A stretch of DNA of 62,890 bases from Acidimicrobiaceae bacterium (lineage in GTDB: Bacteria; Actinomycetota; Acidimicrobiia; Acidimicrobiales; RAAP-2): contig PLZW01000019.1 in the NCBI GenBank assembly GCA_003153575.1, forward strand, positions 1 through 62,890. The letters are read 5' to 3'. Below, in pieces: positions 34,615 through 43,238 of the stretch. The number at the start of each line of letters is the position of its first letter. Positions within the stretch are counted from its first letter, which is position 1. The notes under the pieces are model-generated. The model worked only from the letters and a program-made list of their open reading frames with translations, had not been told where the DNA came from and searched no databases. Made by a program: the position numbers and the translations under genes.

Positions 34615-34840
34615 GGGTGGCCCAGCGTACCCAAGGCCGATGGGCGCCCGACCCCGTCGCCGGACTCCCGCCCCTGCCCAGACTGCGGGAGCGGCCGTCG
34701 GGACCGTGGTGTCCCGAACTGCTATCCTTCACTGTCTCCCGGTACGCGATCCCTCGAGGATCCCGGGGGCCAGACACAGCCCGGGCCGGTGGTGCACGTA
34801 GCCGTCCGGACCCGACGCACGAGGACGACGAGGACGAGCA

Positions 34841-35110
34841 GTGGCCAACATCCGTAGCCAGATCAAGCGCAACCGCCAGACCATCAAGCGCCAGGCCCGC
34901 AACAAGGCCGTCCGGTCCGAGCTGCGCACCCGCACCAAGCGGGCCAACTCGGCCATCGCCGAGGGCGACGAGCACTCCGAGGAGACGATCCGACTGGCCA
35001 TCAAGCGGATCGACAAGGCCGCGGCCAAGGGTGTCATCCACAAGAACCAGGCTGCCAACCGCAAGTCCCGCCTGATGAAGCGTGCCGCCAGGGCGACCGC
35101 CGACGCCTGA
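34841..35110 (+). CDS. rpsT: 30S ribosomal protein S20
   Basis: 89 residues, very basic: [35 protein letters not shown], then [23 protein letters not shown]. Binds the 5' and 3' minor domains of 16S rRNA. Starts at GTG 34841. In the 226-nt spacer to lepA, TATCCT (34723-34728) with GGGACC 17 bp upstream is a possible promoter, giving a leader near 105 nt. Confidence 0.97.
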   Translation: MANIRSQIKRNRQTIKRQARNKAVRSELRTRTKRANSAIAEGDEHSEETIRLAIKRIDKAAAKGVIHKNQAANRKSRLMKRAARATADA

Positions 35111-35175
35111 GTCCCACCCGTACGGCTCCACGTGGGCCGGACGATCGCCGCACCCGGGTCCCGCCTCCGGGGCGG

Positions 35176-36129
35176 TCAGTTCCCGTCGGGGTAGAACTGG
35201 CGGAACCACCGCCGGTACTGGGCCACGGGACCGTCGACCTTCGTGAGGATCGGGCGCTCGCGGTAGACCTTGTGCTCCCAGATCGGCACGTCTTGGGTGA
35301 ACTGGAGATTGGTGACCTGGTCGTTGAGCTCGGAGATCGACTCGGTGGCGGCCTCGTCGGCGAGCCGCCTCATGGAGAAGTGGAGTCCGATCTCGGTCAG
35401 CTCGTCATCGATCGGGGTCTGGGTGATGTAGGTCAGCATGTTGATCGGATCCTGGTCCACCTCGACCGCCACGATCCCCGGTCCACACGTCGTCGACGTC
35501 GTCCGCACCTCGAAGCCGGCCTCGGAGACGGCGGTCACCTTGAGGCTCTGTTCGACGATCATGGAGGCGCCCTCGAACCGCACGTCGAAGTGCGCGACCT
35601 CGGGTGCCGCCATGTCGTGCACGGCCGAGAAGTGGGACCGGTCGATGATGTTCTCGGTCAGGTCCTGGACGTGGACGCGCACCTCGTAGGTGTTGCTCCG
35701 CCACGGGGTCCACGACGCCTCGTCCTCCCGGTAGGCGATCACCTCGAAGTCCGGTACGGCACCCCCGGCATGGTGCCAGACGAAGATCCGCCCGTTGCGC
35801 TCGCACACGTCCCACGCCCGGGCGCCGGCCCGGGGCGTGCGGTCGAGTCCGGGTACCTCGGCCAGCCGGCCCGTGCCGTCGAAGCGCCATCCGTGGAACG
35901 GGCAGGCGATGCCGTCGCCGCAGACCCGGCCCCCGACGCCGAGATGGGCACCCAGGTGCGGGCAGTGGGCGTCGAAGACCCGCGCCGCGCCGTCGTCCTC
36001 GCCGCGGAAGAGCACGAGGTCACGGCCGAGGTAGTGCAGCGGGGTCACGTCGCCGGGCGACAGGGCGTCGGTGGAGCCGATACAGAACCAGCCGTTGGGC
36101 GCGGCGGGGAACGGGTAGCGCGTCGCCAT
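35176..36129 (-). CDS. Rieske-type non-heme iron oxygenase
   Basis: 317 residues. Rieske [2Fe-2S] site: CPHLGAHLG then CPFHGWRFDG (about 55-80). Catalytic iron site: NIIDRSHFSAVHD with the His/His pair; QFTQDVPIWEHKVYRERPIL near the C-terminus is typical of the single-component KshA/DAF-36 (cholesterol 7-desaturase)-like branch that acts on steroids or similar ring lipids. Needs a separate reductase, not seen here. Starts 5 nt after the stop of the upstream dehydrogenase, so one operon, under the paired operator at 37327-37366. Confidence 0.85.
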   Translation of the reverse strand: MATRYPFPAAPNGWFCIGSTDALSPGDVTPLHYLGRDLVLFRGEDDGAARVFDAHCPHLGAHLGVGGRVCGDGIACPFHGWRFDGTGRLAEVPGLDRTPRAGARAWDVCERNGRIFVWHHAGGAVPDFEVIAYREDEASWTPWRSNTYEVRVHVQDLTENIIDRSHFSAVHDMAAPEVAHFDVRFEGASMIVEQSLKVTAVSEAGFEVRTTSTTCGPGIVAVEVDQDPINMLTYITQTPIDDELTEIGLHFSMRRLADEAATESISELNDQVTNLQFTQDVPIWEHKVYRERPILTKVDGPVAQYRRWFRQFYPDGN

Positions 36130-36134
36130 GGGCC

Positions 36135-37262
36135 CTACCGGCCCGACCCGACGGGTCCGGCCATGGCCGACGGCACGTCGTGGAACCGGCCGGCGAAGGC
36201 CCGCAACGGAAGGTCGGCGCTGGTGAGTAGGCCCGGGGGTGCGTCGCAGACCGACCGCATGGCGTTGAGTCCCGGCATCCCGGTGATGGTCATACCCAAC
36301 GAGGCAAAGTAGGCCGCATCCATCAGACTGTGCGGCGTGCCCGTGGCCGGCAGGATCATGTGCCGGTTGATGATCATGGGGTCGCCCTGGATCGTGGTGA
36401 TGTAGCAGCCCTGGACGTTCCACTTCGGCTCCGTCTTCGGAGTCATCTGCCATTCGAGGTGCACCTCGATCCGGGGCACCCCGTCCGCCATGCCCTTGAA
36501 CTTGGCCAGGCTCCCGCCGAGCGACCCCTTGGCGAGCGTCCACCAACCGAGGTCGACGTCCTCGGTGCAGGCTCCGAGCTCACACTCGAAGACCACCTCG
36601 TCGAGCGCCAGGTCGAGGCAGTCCGCCATCAGGTAGATGGAGTCGGCGAAGACGGTGCAGCCCGTCTCGAGCAGGCCCGGGATCTCGGGGTCGTCCACCG
36701 GTCGGCCGTAGCCGACGTTCTTCCAGGTGTCGACGGAGTGGTGGCACGAGACGTCGACCGTCTCGAGCACGGTGACGTGGTCGACCCGGCCCATGCCGGC
36801 CGTGGCCACCACACTCAGGATCTGGGCCAGCCCGGGGTTCATGCCTGTGCCGTAGAACGTCGCGCCCCCACGCCGGCAGGCGGCCTCGACCAGCGCGGTG
36901 GGTCTGGTGCCCGACGGGTGGGGATGGTTGCGGTCACGATGGTGCCCGGTGATCCAGTCGGACGTGGTGACCACGTTGATGCCGTGCTCGAGGAGGGCGC
37001 AGAACAGGTCGATGTCCGGCCACACGCCGTTGAAGTTCACGACGTCGGGCGTCAGGTCGTAGACGTCGTCGAGGTCGCCCGTCGCGGTGATCCCGATCGG
37101 GCCGATGCCGGCGATCTCCCCCGCGTCGCGCCCGACCTTGTCGGGCGTGTAGCAGTAGAGGCCCACGAGTTCGAGGTCAGGGTGCTCGACGATCCGTCGG
37201 ACCATCTCGGTGCCCACGTTGCCCGTGGCGAACTGCACGACCTCGAGTGGTCCCGTCGGCAT
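36135..37262 (-). CDS. DapB-N-like NAD(P)-dependent dehydrogenase
   Basis: 375 residues starting MPTGPLEVVQFATGNVGTEMVRRIVEHPDLELVGLYCYTPDKVGRDAGEIAG, a Rossmann fold with GxxG motif as in dihydrodipicolinate reductase N-domains and 2,4-diaminopentanoate dehydrogenases. VVTTSDWITGHH and FYGTGMNPGLAQIL fit the large actinobacterial group often found beside lipid or steroid catabolic genes; substrate unknown. AGGGGA precedes the ATG. The promoter has -35 TGGACA and -10 TAGGAT with a 17-bp spacer covered by a palindromic operator. Confidence 0.82.
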   Translation of the reverse strand: MPTGPLEVVQFATGNVGTEMVRRIVEHPDLELVGLYCYTPDKVGRDAGEIAGIGPIGITATGDLDDVYDLTPDVVNFNGVWPDIDLFCALLEHGINVVTTSDWITGHHRDRNHPHPSGTRPTALVEAACRRGGATFYGTGMNPGLAQILSVVATAGMGRVDHVTVLETVDVSCHHSVDTWKNVGYGRPVDDPEIPGLLETGCTVFADSIYLMADCLDLALDEVVFECELGACTEDVDLGWWTLAKGSLGGSLAKFKGMADGVPRIEVHLEWQMTPKTEPKWNVQGCYITTIQGDPMIINRHMILPATGTPHSLMDAAYFASLGMTITGMPGLNAMRSVCDAPPGLLTSADLPLRAFAGRFHDVPSAMAGPVGSGR

Positions 37263-37312
37263 GTCGATCCCCTTACCTGGGCGAGGACGTGGTCGGGCCC
37301 GCCGTACGTCGG

Positions 37313-37341
37313 ATCCTAGATGAGTCCTGGACACGTGTCCA
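37313..37341 (-). promoter_or_regulatory. Predicted promoter of the dehydrogenase-Rieske operon
   Basis: On the minus strand TGGACA (37341-37336) and TAGGAT (37318-37313) are separated by exactly 17 bp. The -35 box is one mismatch from TTGACA and lies inside the palindrome at 37327-37342, so a bound repressor would block polymerase. Expected start is near 37306, about 44 nt before the ATG. Confidence 0.55.
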
Positions 37342-37342
37342 G
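37327..37342. promoter_or_regulatory. Perfect 16-bp palindromic operator CTGGACACGTGTCCAG
   Basis: CTGGACACGTGTCCAG is a perfect palindrome overlapping the -35 and spacer of the predicted promoter. Variants occur 24 bp further upstream (37351) and in the intergenic region of the TetR-family gene (45628 and 45652). Size and symmetry suit a TetR-family dimer. Confidence 0.65.
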
Positions 37343-37350
37343 AGAGTGAT

Positions 37351-37366
37351 CTGGACGGGTGTCCGA
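37351..37366. promoter_or_regulatory. Second operator copy, CTGGACGGGTGTCCGA
   Basis: Matches the perfect palindrome at 12 of 16 positions and starts exactly 24 bp from it. The same 24-bp phasing is seen for the pair at 45628/45652. Confidence 0.55.
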
Positions 37367-37372
37367 CTGCGC

Positions 37373-38113
37373 TCAGTCCCCGGTCGGCTCGATGAGCTCG
37401 GGCCCGTCGTTGCGGACGTTGCCCACCGCCGCTCCCACCGGCCGATGGACCAGCGTGCCGGCCGCCGACGGCACCAGCAGCGACTCGAGCTCGGGCTTGT
37501 CGCCGTTGGCCGGGTCGAGCCACTCGTCGAGGGTCTCGTCCTCGAGCACCACCGGCATCCGGTGGTGGATGTCCCCCATGTCCGGACCGGCCCCGGTGGT
37601 GATCACGGTGCACGTGCGCAGGGCCGGGCGCGGTTCGTCACCGGCATGGCCGGCGTCGGGTCCACCCCACCAGGGTTCCCACAGCCCGGCGAGGGCCAGC
37701 GGTCGTCCGTCGGCCCGGGTGAAGTAGTACGGGCGCTTGGGGCCCGGTCCCGGCCTCCACTCGTAGAATCCGTCGGCCACCACCGCCACGCGTCGGGCGG
37801 TGAACGCCGAGCGGAACGACGGCTTCGACGCCACCGTCTCGGCCCGGGCATTGAACATCCTGCTCCCCACGGTCGGGTCCTTGGCCCCCGACGGGACGAG
37901 GCCCCACTTGTACCAGCCCAGCTCCCGGTGGAGGCCCTGCGGGCCGTCGCCGCCGGAAGGCGTGTCAGCCACGTCGGCCACGGCCAGGATCGACTCGGTG
38001 GGTGGCACGTTCCAGCTCGGTCGGGCGTCCGCGTCGACGTCCGGCCCGAGTTGGGCGTCGAAGATACGGGCCAGGTAGTCCGGGTCCGAGTAGAGCGAGA
38101 TCCTTCCGCACAT
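37373..38113 (-). CDS. SRAP (HMCES/YedK)-family abasic-site protein
   Basis: 246 residues beginning MCGRISLYSD: Cys2 becomes the N-terminal nucleophile that forms a covalent link with abasic sites in single-stranded DNA. WNVPPTESILAV, WGLVPSGAKDPTVGSRMFNARAETV, VADGFYEWR (catalytic Glu), and DIHHRMPVVLE (catalytic His) are all present. Likely shields abasic sites. It is 110 nt upstream of the dehydrogenase gene in the same direction but separated by that gene's own promoter. Confidence 0.93.
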   Translation of the reverse strand: MCGRISLYSDPDYLARIFDAQLGPDVDADARPSWNVPPTESILAVADVADTPSGGDGPQGLHRELGWYKWGLVPSGAKDPTVGSRMFNARAETVASKPSFRSAFTARRVAVVADGFYEWRPGPGPKRPYYFTRADGRPLALAGLWEPWWGGPDAGHAGDEPRPALRTCTVITTGAGPDMGDIHHRMPVVLEDETLDEWLDPANGDKPELESLLVPSAAGTLVHRPVGAAVGNVRNDGPELIEPTGD

Positions 38114-38167
38114 GGTCGGCCAGCCTACGGCGGTCCGGCCCCGATCACGCCCGGTCGGAGACCTCGC

Positions 38168-39502
38168 CTACTTCGGCGGGTAGTAGTAGAACTTGCCGTT
38201 ACAGCGGTAGCCGTGCTGGGGACCGTTGATCGGTGGGTTGTCCACCCGCTGGATGTGGCCGCCCTTGATCTGGGCGATCACGTAGCAGTTGGCCGGGATC
38301 TTCTGGGCCGGGTTGGAGGTGGCGATGAGGTAGTTCCCGTTGAAGCTGGTGATCTTCCCCAGCTGCTGGAGCACCGAGCCCCGGGTGGGATTCTTGCCGG
38401 CGGCCTGCAGTGCCTGGGTGAACAGCTCGGCCGACAGCCACCCAAACAGGGTGTATAGGTCGGGATGGAAGCCGGGGTCAGCCTTCTGGACCCAGGTCTG
38501 GAAGGACTGAGCCGCTGGCAGTTGGCTGGCGTCCTCGCCCAAGAACAACGAGTTGACCATGTCCATGTAGGTCCCGTCGACGGCCGCTGCGCCACCGGAG
38601 TCCGATACCAATCGTTCCGAGTACGTCGACGCACCGAACACGAGCTGGGGATGGAAGTTCTGCTGGTCGAGGGCCTTCACCACCGACGCCGCGTAGTTTT
38701 CCGGCATCTGCTCGAGGAACAGGATCTTCACCCCGTCATTGCGCATGGCCACCACGTTCGGGGTGAAGTTGGTCGTGGTGATGTCGAACTGCTGGTCGTA
38801 GAGGACCTTGTAACCGAGGGACTGCATGGCCGCCTTCTCGCCGTTCCACTTCACGATGGCCGACGGCTGGTCGGCAACCAGGGCGGCGGCGTGCTGCACG
38901 TCGCCCGGGAACTTCTGCTTGAAGTACAGCAGGCCACCGGTCGGCCACCCGATGGCAGCCGGGTCGGGGCTGGAGCTGTTGGGCAGGTCGCTGGCTGTCT
39001 GACTGAGCGAGACCGTCACGTTCGGCACCCCGGGATTGGCGGCGAGCACCGTCTCGCCGTAGGAGTCCTCGAGGCTGAACCCGCCGACCGCGGCGAAGTC
39101 CTTCTGCACCACCTGTTGAGTGGCCTGCTTGTTGGGAGCACCCTGGTAGCCGTCGTCGTAGGAGTCGACGACGATCTTGCGGCCGTTGATCCCGCCGGTC
39201 GAGTTGACGAAGTCCGCCCACGCCTCGGTCCCCACATTGGCGCCCGTGAACAGGCCGAACGCCAGGGTCGACACGTTGCCCACCGTCACCGAGGTCGGGG
39301 TCACCCCGGTGGTATCGCTGAAGGCCGACGCCGGGATGGCCGACGACTTGCCCGTTGTCGTCGCGGCAGTCGTCGGTGCGACGGCCGGCTTGGTCGACGA
39401 GCAGGCGGCGAGTGTGCCCGCCAGCACCAGACCGACCAGGGCCGCTGTGACCGGCCCCCGCCGGCGCCGGTCCGCCACCCGTTCGCTGTTCGTCTGCCTC
39501 AT
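38168..39502 (-). CDS. Lipoprotein, type I periplasmic-binding (branched-chain amino acid ABC type)
   Basis: 444 residues. A charged start is followed by VTAALVGLVLAGTLAACSS, a lipobox with the lipidated Cys, a Thr/Ala-rich linker, then a type I binding-protein fold (ITPTSVTVGNVS-like VTPTSVTVGNVSTLAF, DFVNSTGGINGRKIVVDSYDDGYQ, VFGASTYSERL). AGGGGGAA lies just before ATG 39502, preferred over the ATG seven codons upstream. No permease or ATPase gene is nearby. It closes the leftward half of the oxidative cluster. Confidence 0.83.
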   Translation of the reverse strand: MRQTNSERVADRRRRGPVTAALVGLVLAGTLAACSSTKPAVAPTTAATTTGKSSAIPASAFSDTTGVTPTSVTVGNVSTLAFGLFTGANVGTEAWADFVNSTGGINGRKIVVDSYDDGYQGAPNKQATQQVVQKDFAAVGGFSLEDSYGETVLAANPGVPNVTVSLSQTASDLPNSSSPDPAAIGWPTGGLLYFKQKFPGDVQHAAALVADQPSAIVKWNGEKAAMQSLGYKVLYDQQFDITTTNFTPNVVAMRNDGVKILFLEQMPENYAASVVKALDQQNFHPQLVFGASTYSERLVSDSGGAAAVDGTYMDMVNSLFLGEDASQLPAAQSFQTWVQKADPGFHPDLYTLFGWLSAELFTQALQAAGKNPTRGSVLQQLGKITSFNGNYLIATSNPAQKIPANCYVIAQIKGGHIQRVDNPPINGPQHGYRCNGKFYYYPPK

Positions 39503-39641
39503 GTCATTCCCCCTTGTGGTCATTGTCGTCCCATCCGTACCCGTCCCGGTCGTGCCCGGCAGGTCACCGACCCGTCCCCCCTGGCATACAGCACCGCCGC
39601 AGACTCTAGGGACTCGAGCGCCCCTGCGGGTGGCGGAACCC

Positions 39642-40373
39642 TCAATGCGAGCGCTCGTCCCGCCCGGCGGCCCGGTCGCGGTGCATGGCGTCGATCCGGG
39701 CGCGGGACAAATTGACGAACTCCCCCGTCGCCTCGACCTTCACCACGCCGTCCTGCCGTAGCCGCCCCACGCTGTGGGTGCGGCGGGCCGTGACCTCGGT
39801 CACTTCGGACTCGAACCGGGTGTCGACGCCGATCAGCGTGGGCTTCAGATAGCGGATGGTCAGCTGGACGGTCGGCCCAGCCGCATCGGCCACCACGTTG
39901 GCCGCCGTCAGGACGATGTCGAAGGCGGCGGCGATGGCGGCGCCGTGGACGCAGCCCGGCGCCCCTTCGTACTGGGGCGCGAACACCACGCTGCCGAAGG
40001 CCTTGGGCGGTGCGAACCAGAGCTCGATGGGCGGGGCCAGCGGATTGCACGACCCGACCACCATGTCGAAGGGCATGGCCGCGGTCAGGGTCGTCGGATC
40101 GTGCAATCCGTCCGACTCGGCCGCGAACCTCCCGACCGGCTGGGTTCCCTCCTCGGGGACGGCGGCGGCCAGGTCCTCGCACAGGGCGTCGATCCGGCCT
40201 GCGGCGTCGGCGAAGGCCCCCGGCGCCGGGGTGGACGTCACCGTCAGCTCCATCAGGCGCCGCACGGCGGCAGCCAGCTCCTCCCGTCCACCCCCGCTCC
40301 AGGGCCGCCCGACGGGTCCCACGCGTCGCGGGGCCTCGCGGCCACCGATCCCGGGAGTGGACGGGTCAGGCAT
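39642..40373 (-). CDS. PaaI-type hotdog thioesterase
   Basis: 243 residues: N-terminal helical extension (ELAAAVRRLMELT to about residue 110), then a hotdog domain with GAPGCVHGAAIAAAFDIVLTAANV (HGG-like helix) and LTIRYLKPTLIGVDTRFESEV. Probably releases free acids from acyl-CoA intermediates. The ATG lies inside the last codons of the LLM gene (8-nt overlap); last gene of the leftward operon. Confidence 0.8.
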   Translation of the reverse strand: MPDPSTPGIGGREAPRRVGPVGRPWSGGGREELAAAVRRLMELTVTSTPAPGAFADAAGRIDALCEDLAAAVPEEGTQPVGRFAAESDGLHDPTTLTAAMPFDMVVGSCNPLAPPIELWFAPPKAFGSVVFAPQYEGAPGCVHGAAIAAAFDIVLTAANVVADAAGPTVQLTIRYLKPTLIGVDTRFESEVTEVTARRTHSVGRLRQDGVVKVEATGEFVNLSRARIDAMHRDRAAGRDERSH

Positions 40374-41223
40374 CCGAACCGGCGAACCGTGCGACGTAGG
40401 CGGCATGGGCATCGAGCGCTCCCAGGACCTCTGAGCGGGACCCGGACGGGATCCGCAGGACCACTTCGTCGATGCCCAGGCGGGCGAAGTGGTCGAGCTT
40501 GGCCTCGGTGGGCACCGTACCGAACGGAAGGACCCGGGCCCGACCCGGGTCGCGCCCCCGGTCCTCGAAAGCCGCACGCAGCAGGGGGATGGCCTCGGCC
40601 AGACCCGATCCTCCGACTGGCATCCACCCGTCGGCGTACTCGGCGATGGCGGCGAAGTTGCCTGACGAGGCGACGCCGCCGAGCAGGACCGGCACGCCGG
40701 GACGCTGCACCGGCTTGGGCCGGCTCCAGCACGGTGCCAGATGAACGAACTCCCCGTGAAACTCGGCCGGATCGTCACGCCAGAGCGCCTGCATGCACAG
40801 GACGTGCTCGCGCGCCACGGCGCGGCGGTCGGCGAAGGCCACACCGTGGTCGGCCGCTTCGTCCCGATTCCAGCCGAACCCGATGCCGAGCACCACCCGC
40901 CCCCCGCTCAGGTGGTCGAGGGTGGCCACCTGCTTGGCCAGCACGATCGGGTCGTGTTGGGCGACGAGCACGACGCCGGTCCCGAGCACCAGGTCCGTCG
41001 TCACCGACGCCGCGGTGGCCAGCGCCACGAACGGGTCGAGGCTCCGTTTGTAGTCCTCGACCCGCACACCGTCCACCAGCGCCGGCGGGGTGTCGGCCCG
41101 CACGGGCAGGTGGGTGTGCTCGGGCAGGTACATCGAGGTGAAGCCGCGTTCCTCGGCGGCCCGGGCCAACTCGGCCGGGGCCAGGTCGCCGTCGGTCAGG
41201 AAGCAGGTGATGCCGAGCTGCAC
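40366..41223 (-). CDS. LLM-class (F420-dependent type) oxidoreductase
   Basis: 285 residues of luciferase-like TIM barrel: MQLGITCFLTDGDLAPAELARAAEERGFTSMYLPEHTHLP, LGTGVVLVAQHDPIVLAKQVATLDHLSGGRVVLGIGFGWNRDEAADHG and PVLLGGVASSGNFAAIAEYADGWMP. This subgroup, common in mycobacteria, is assigned to coenzyme F420 by similarity; FMN is possible. It starts 5 nt after the enoyl-CoA hydratase stop. Confidence 0.87.
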   Translation of the reverse strand: MQLGITCFLTDGDLAPAELARAAEERGFTSMYLPEHTHLPVRADTPPALVDGVRVEDYKRSLDPFVALATAASVTTDLVLGTGVVLVAQHDPIVLAKQVATLDHLSGGRVVLGIGFGWNRDEAADHGVAFADRRAVAREHVLCMQALWRDDPAEFHGEFVHLAPCWSRPKPVQRPGVPVLLGGVASSGNFAAIAEYADGWMPVGGSGLAEAIPLLRAAFEDRGRDPGRARVLPFGTVPTEAKLDHFARLGIDEVVLRIPSGSRSEVLGALDAHAAYVARFAGSDA

Positions 41224-41228
41224 CGGGC

Positions 41229-42011
41229 TCAGTCCCCCAGTCCGGAGGCCAGCTGCGTCCCGGGGTTGGCCTCAGGATCGGCGAACAGGGCGGCGAACGC
41301 CGCCTCCTCCCGCCGCCGGGCCTCGGCCACCGCCGGTCCCCGGGCCTGCAGCATCAGGTGCTTGATCTTGCGGGTGGCGTGGGCCGGGAGGGAGGCGATG
41401 GCGTGGGCCAGCTCCAGTGTCTCGGCCAGCACGGTGCCGTCGGGGCAGGTCCGCAGAGCCAGGCCCGACGTCACCGCCTGCTCGGCGGTGATCCACTCCG
41501 AGGCCAGCAGGGCCAGCGACGCCTGCTGCCATCCCATGCGGGCGGGCAGCAGATAGCTGCTGGCCGCCTCAGGCGGGACGCCCATCTCGGCGAAGGGGAC
41601 CCGGAGGCGGGCCGACTCGTCCATCAGGACCAGGTCGACGTGGCCGAGGATCGAACAGCCGAGGCCCATGCCGACGCCGTGGACGGCGGCCAGCAAGGGC
41701 TTGTCGAAGCGCATCAGGAGGTCCAGCAGCACCTGGAACCCGGGCTCGGCGTCGGACCCGGCGCCACCGGTGGCGATGGCCACCATCTCGCGCAGGTCCT
41801 GGCCGGAGGTGAACGCCTTGCCGCGACCGGTCAACACGACGGCGTGGACGTCGTCGTCGCCCAGGGCACCGGACAGGGCGCCGGCCACCGCCCGGTACAT
41901 GGCCCGGTCGAAGGCGTTGCGGGCTTCGGGCCGGTCGAAGGCGACGACCAGGACGTGGTCGAGGAACTCGAGCTCGATGCGGTGGTCGGCGCCGTCCCGG
42001 CTTGGGGTCAC
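41229..42011 (-). CDS. Enoyl-CoA hydratase/isomerase family protein
   Basis: 260 residues, crotonase fold: VLVVAFDRPEARNAFDRAMYRAV, VVLTGRGKAFTSGQDLREM (first oxyanion-hole segment), KPLLAAVHGVGMGLGCSILGHVDLVLMDESARLRVPFAEMGVPPEAASSYLLP. Position-equivalent acid residues are compatible with hydratase or isomerase action. Starts at GTG 42011, overlapping the SDR stop as GTGA. Confidence 0.88.
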   Translation of the reverse strand: MTPSRDGADHRIELEFLDHVLVVAFDRPEARNAFDRAMYRAVAGALSGALGDDDVHAVVLTGRGKAFTSGQDLREMVAIATGGAGSDAEPGFQVLLDLLMRFDKPLLAAVHGVGMGLGCSILGHVDLVLMDESARLRVPFAEMGVPPEAASSYLLPARMGWQQASLALLASEWITAEQAVTSGLALRTCPDGTVLAETLELAHAIASLPAHATRKIKHLMLQARGPAVAEARRREEAAFAALFADPEANPGTQLASGLGD

Positions 42012-42793
42012 GGGCGGACGACCTGGCCGCCGTCGACGTTGAACACGTGCCCGGTGATCCACGAGGCTTCGTCGGACAGGAGGAAGAGGCACATCCCCAC
42101 CAGGTCGGAGGTCTGGCCCATCCGCTTGAGGGCCAGGCCGGCCAGGATCGGCTCCATGAACGATGCGGGGACCACGGTCCGCGACGCCTCGGTGTCGGTG
42201 GGCCCGGGGGCGATGGCATTGGTGCGGATGTTGTCGCCGCCCAGCTCGTGGGCCAGCTGCTGGGTGATCGAGTTCACGCCGGCCTTGGCCAGCCCGTAGA
42301 AGCCGGCGTACAGGTAGGCGGCCGTCGAGGACTGGTTGACGATGGCGCCGCCGCCCCGGGCCACCATGTGCGGCCAGCAGACGCGGACGCAGTTGAGGGC
42401 GCCCAGCATGTTCACCGACAGGAACCGGTTGAGGTACTCCCAGTCCACCGTCAACAACAGGTCGAGCTTCATGCCGCCGAAGATGGCGGCGTTGTTGACC
42501 AGGTAGTCGATACCGCCGAACTCGTCGACGGCGGCCTGGGCCATGGCCCGGGCCGAGTCGGGGTCGGCCACGTCGACGGCCACGGCCCGGGCCGAGCCGC
42601 CGGACGAGCGGATGGCGGCGGCCACCGCTTCGGCACCGGCGGCGTCGATGTCGGCCACCACGACCGAGGCCCCGGCCGCGGCCAGCGCCTCGGCGTAGGC
42701 CTGCCCGATCCCGCCGGCCGAGCCGGTCACGATGGCCACCCGGTCGTGGAAGTCGAAGGTCGTCGTCGGGGTCGTCCCGTGGACCGCGGACAT
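42008..42793 (-). CDS. Short-chain dehydrogenase/reductase
   Basis: 261 residues: TGSAGGIGQAYAEAL (NAD(P) site), NNAAIF, catalytic S in VNQSSTAAY and YGLAKAGV (YxxxK), and NVDGGQVVRP at the C-terminus. Position and type correspond to Rv0769 of M. tuberculosis as I recall it. Lies within the tightly packed leftward operon, 1 nt after the CMD-like gene. Confidence 0.9.
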   Translation of the reverse strand: MSAVHGTTPTTTFDFHDRVAIVTGSAGGIGQAYAEALAAAGASVVVADIDAAGAEAVAAAIRSSGGSARAVAVDVADPDSARAMAQAAVDEFGGIDYLVNNAAIFGGMKLDLLLTVDWEYLNRFLSVNMLGALNCVRVCWPHMVARGGGAIVNQSSTAAYLYAGFYGLAKAGVNSITQQLAHELGGDNIRTNAIAPGPTDTEASRTVVPASFMEPILAGLALKRMGQTSDLVGMCLFLLSDEASWITGHVFNVDGGQVVRP

Positions 42794-42794
42794 G

Positions 42795-43238
42795 TCAGGT
42801 CCCCCCGGTCTCGTCGGCCGCTGCGGTCCGCCCGGCGATGATCTTCTCGGCGGCGGCGTTGACCCCGGTCGACAGCGGCCATCCGATGTAGTGGGTCAGG
42901 TGGAGCACGACCTCGCGCACCTGCTCGTCGGTCAGCTCGCCGCGCTCGAGGGCCGACCGGAACTGGATCTCGAGCAGCGGTGCCTGGCCGAGGGCGGCCA
43001 GGACGCCGATAGTGAGCATGCGGCGGTCCCGGATGTCGAGCGCCTCGCGGGTCCAGATGGCGCCGAACAGGTGGTCGACGGTCACGTCGACGTAAGGCCC
43101 GGCGATGGTGTCGGGGTCGACGGAAAAGCCGTAGACCTCGTCCATCTTGGCCATGCCCGCGGCATGCGCCCCTGTCGTTCCCTCACCCATCGGTCCTCCC
43201 GTGTGTCGTCGATCGTCGCCGTCGGTCGGTCCGGTCAC
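42795..43238 (-). CDS. Carboxymuconolactone decarboxylase-family protein
   Basis: 147 residues: a polar 35-residue N-terminus, then MDEVYGFSVDP, DIRDRRMLTIGVLAALGQAPLLEIQFRSALERGELTDEQVREVVLHLTHYIGWPLSTGV, the AhpD-like helical CMD fold. No CxxC redox pair, so closer to decarboxylase-type members. ATG 43238 overlaps the aldehyde dehydrogenase stop (ATGA). Equivalent to Rv0771 by my recollection. Confidence 0.85.
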   Translation of the reverse strand: MTGPTDGDDRRHTGGPMGEGTTGAHAAGMAKMDEVYGFSVDPDTIAGPYVDVTVDHLFGAIWTREALDIRDRRMLTIGVLAALGQAPLLEIQFRSALERGELTDEQVREVVLHLTHYIGWPLSTGVNAAAEKIIAGRTAAADETGGT

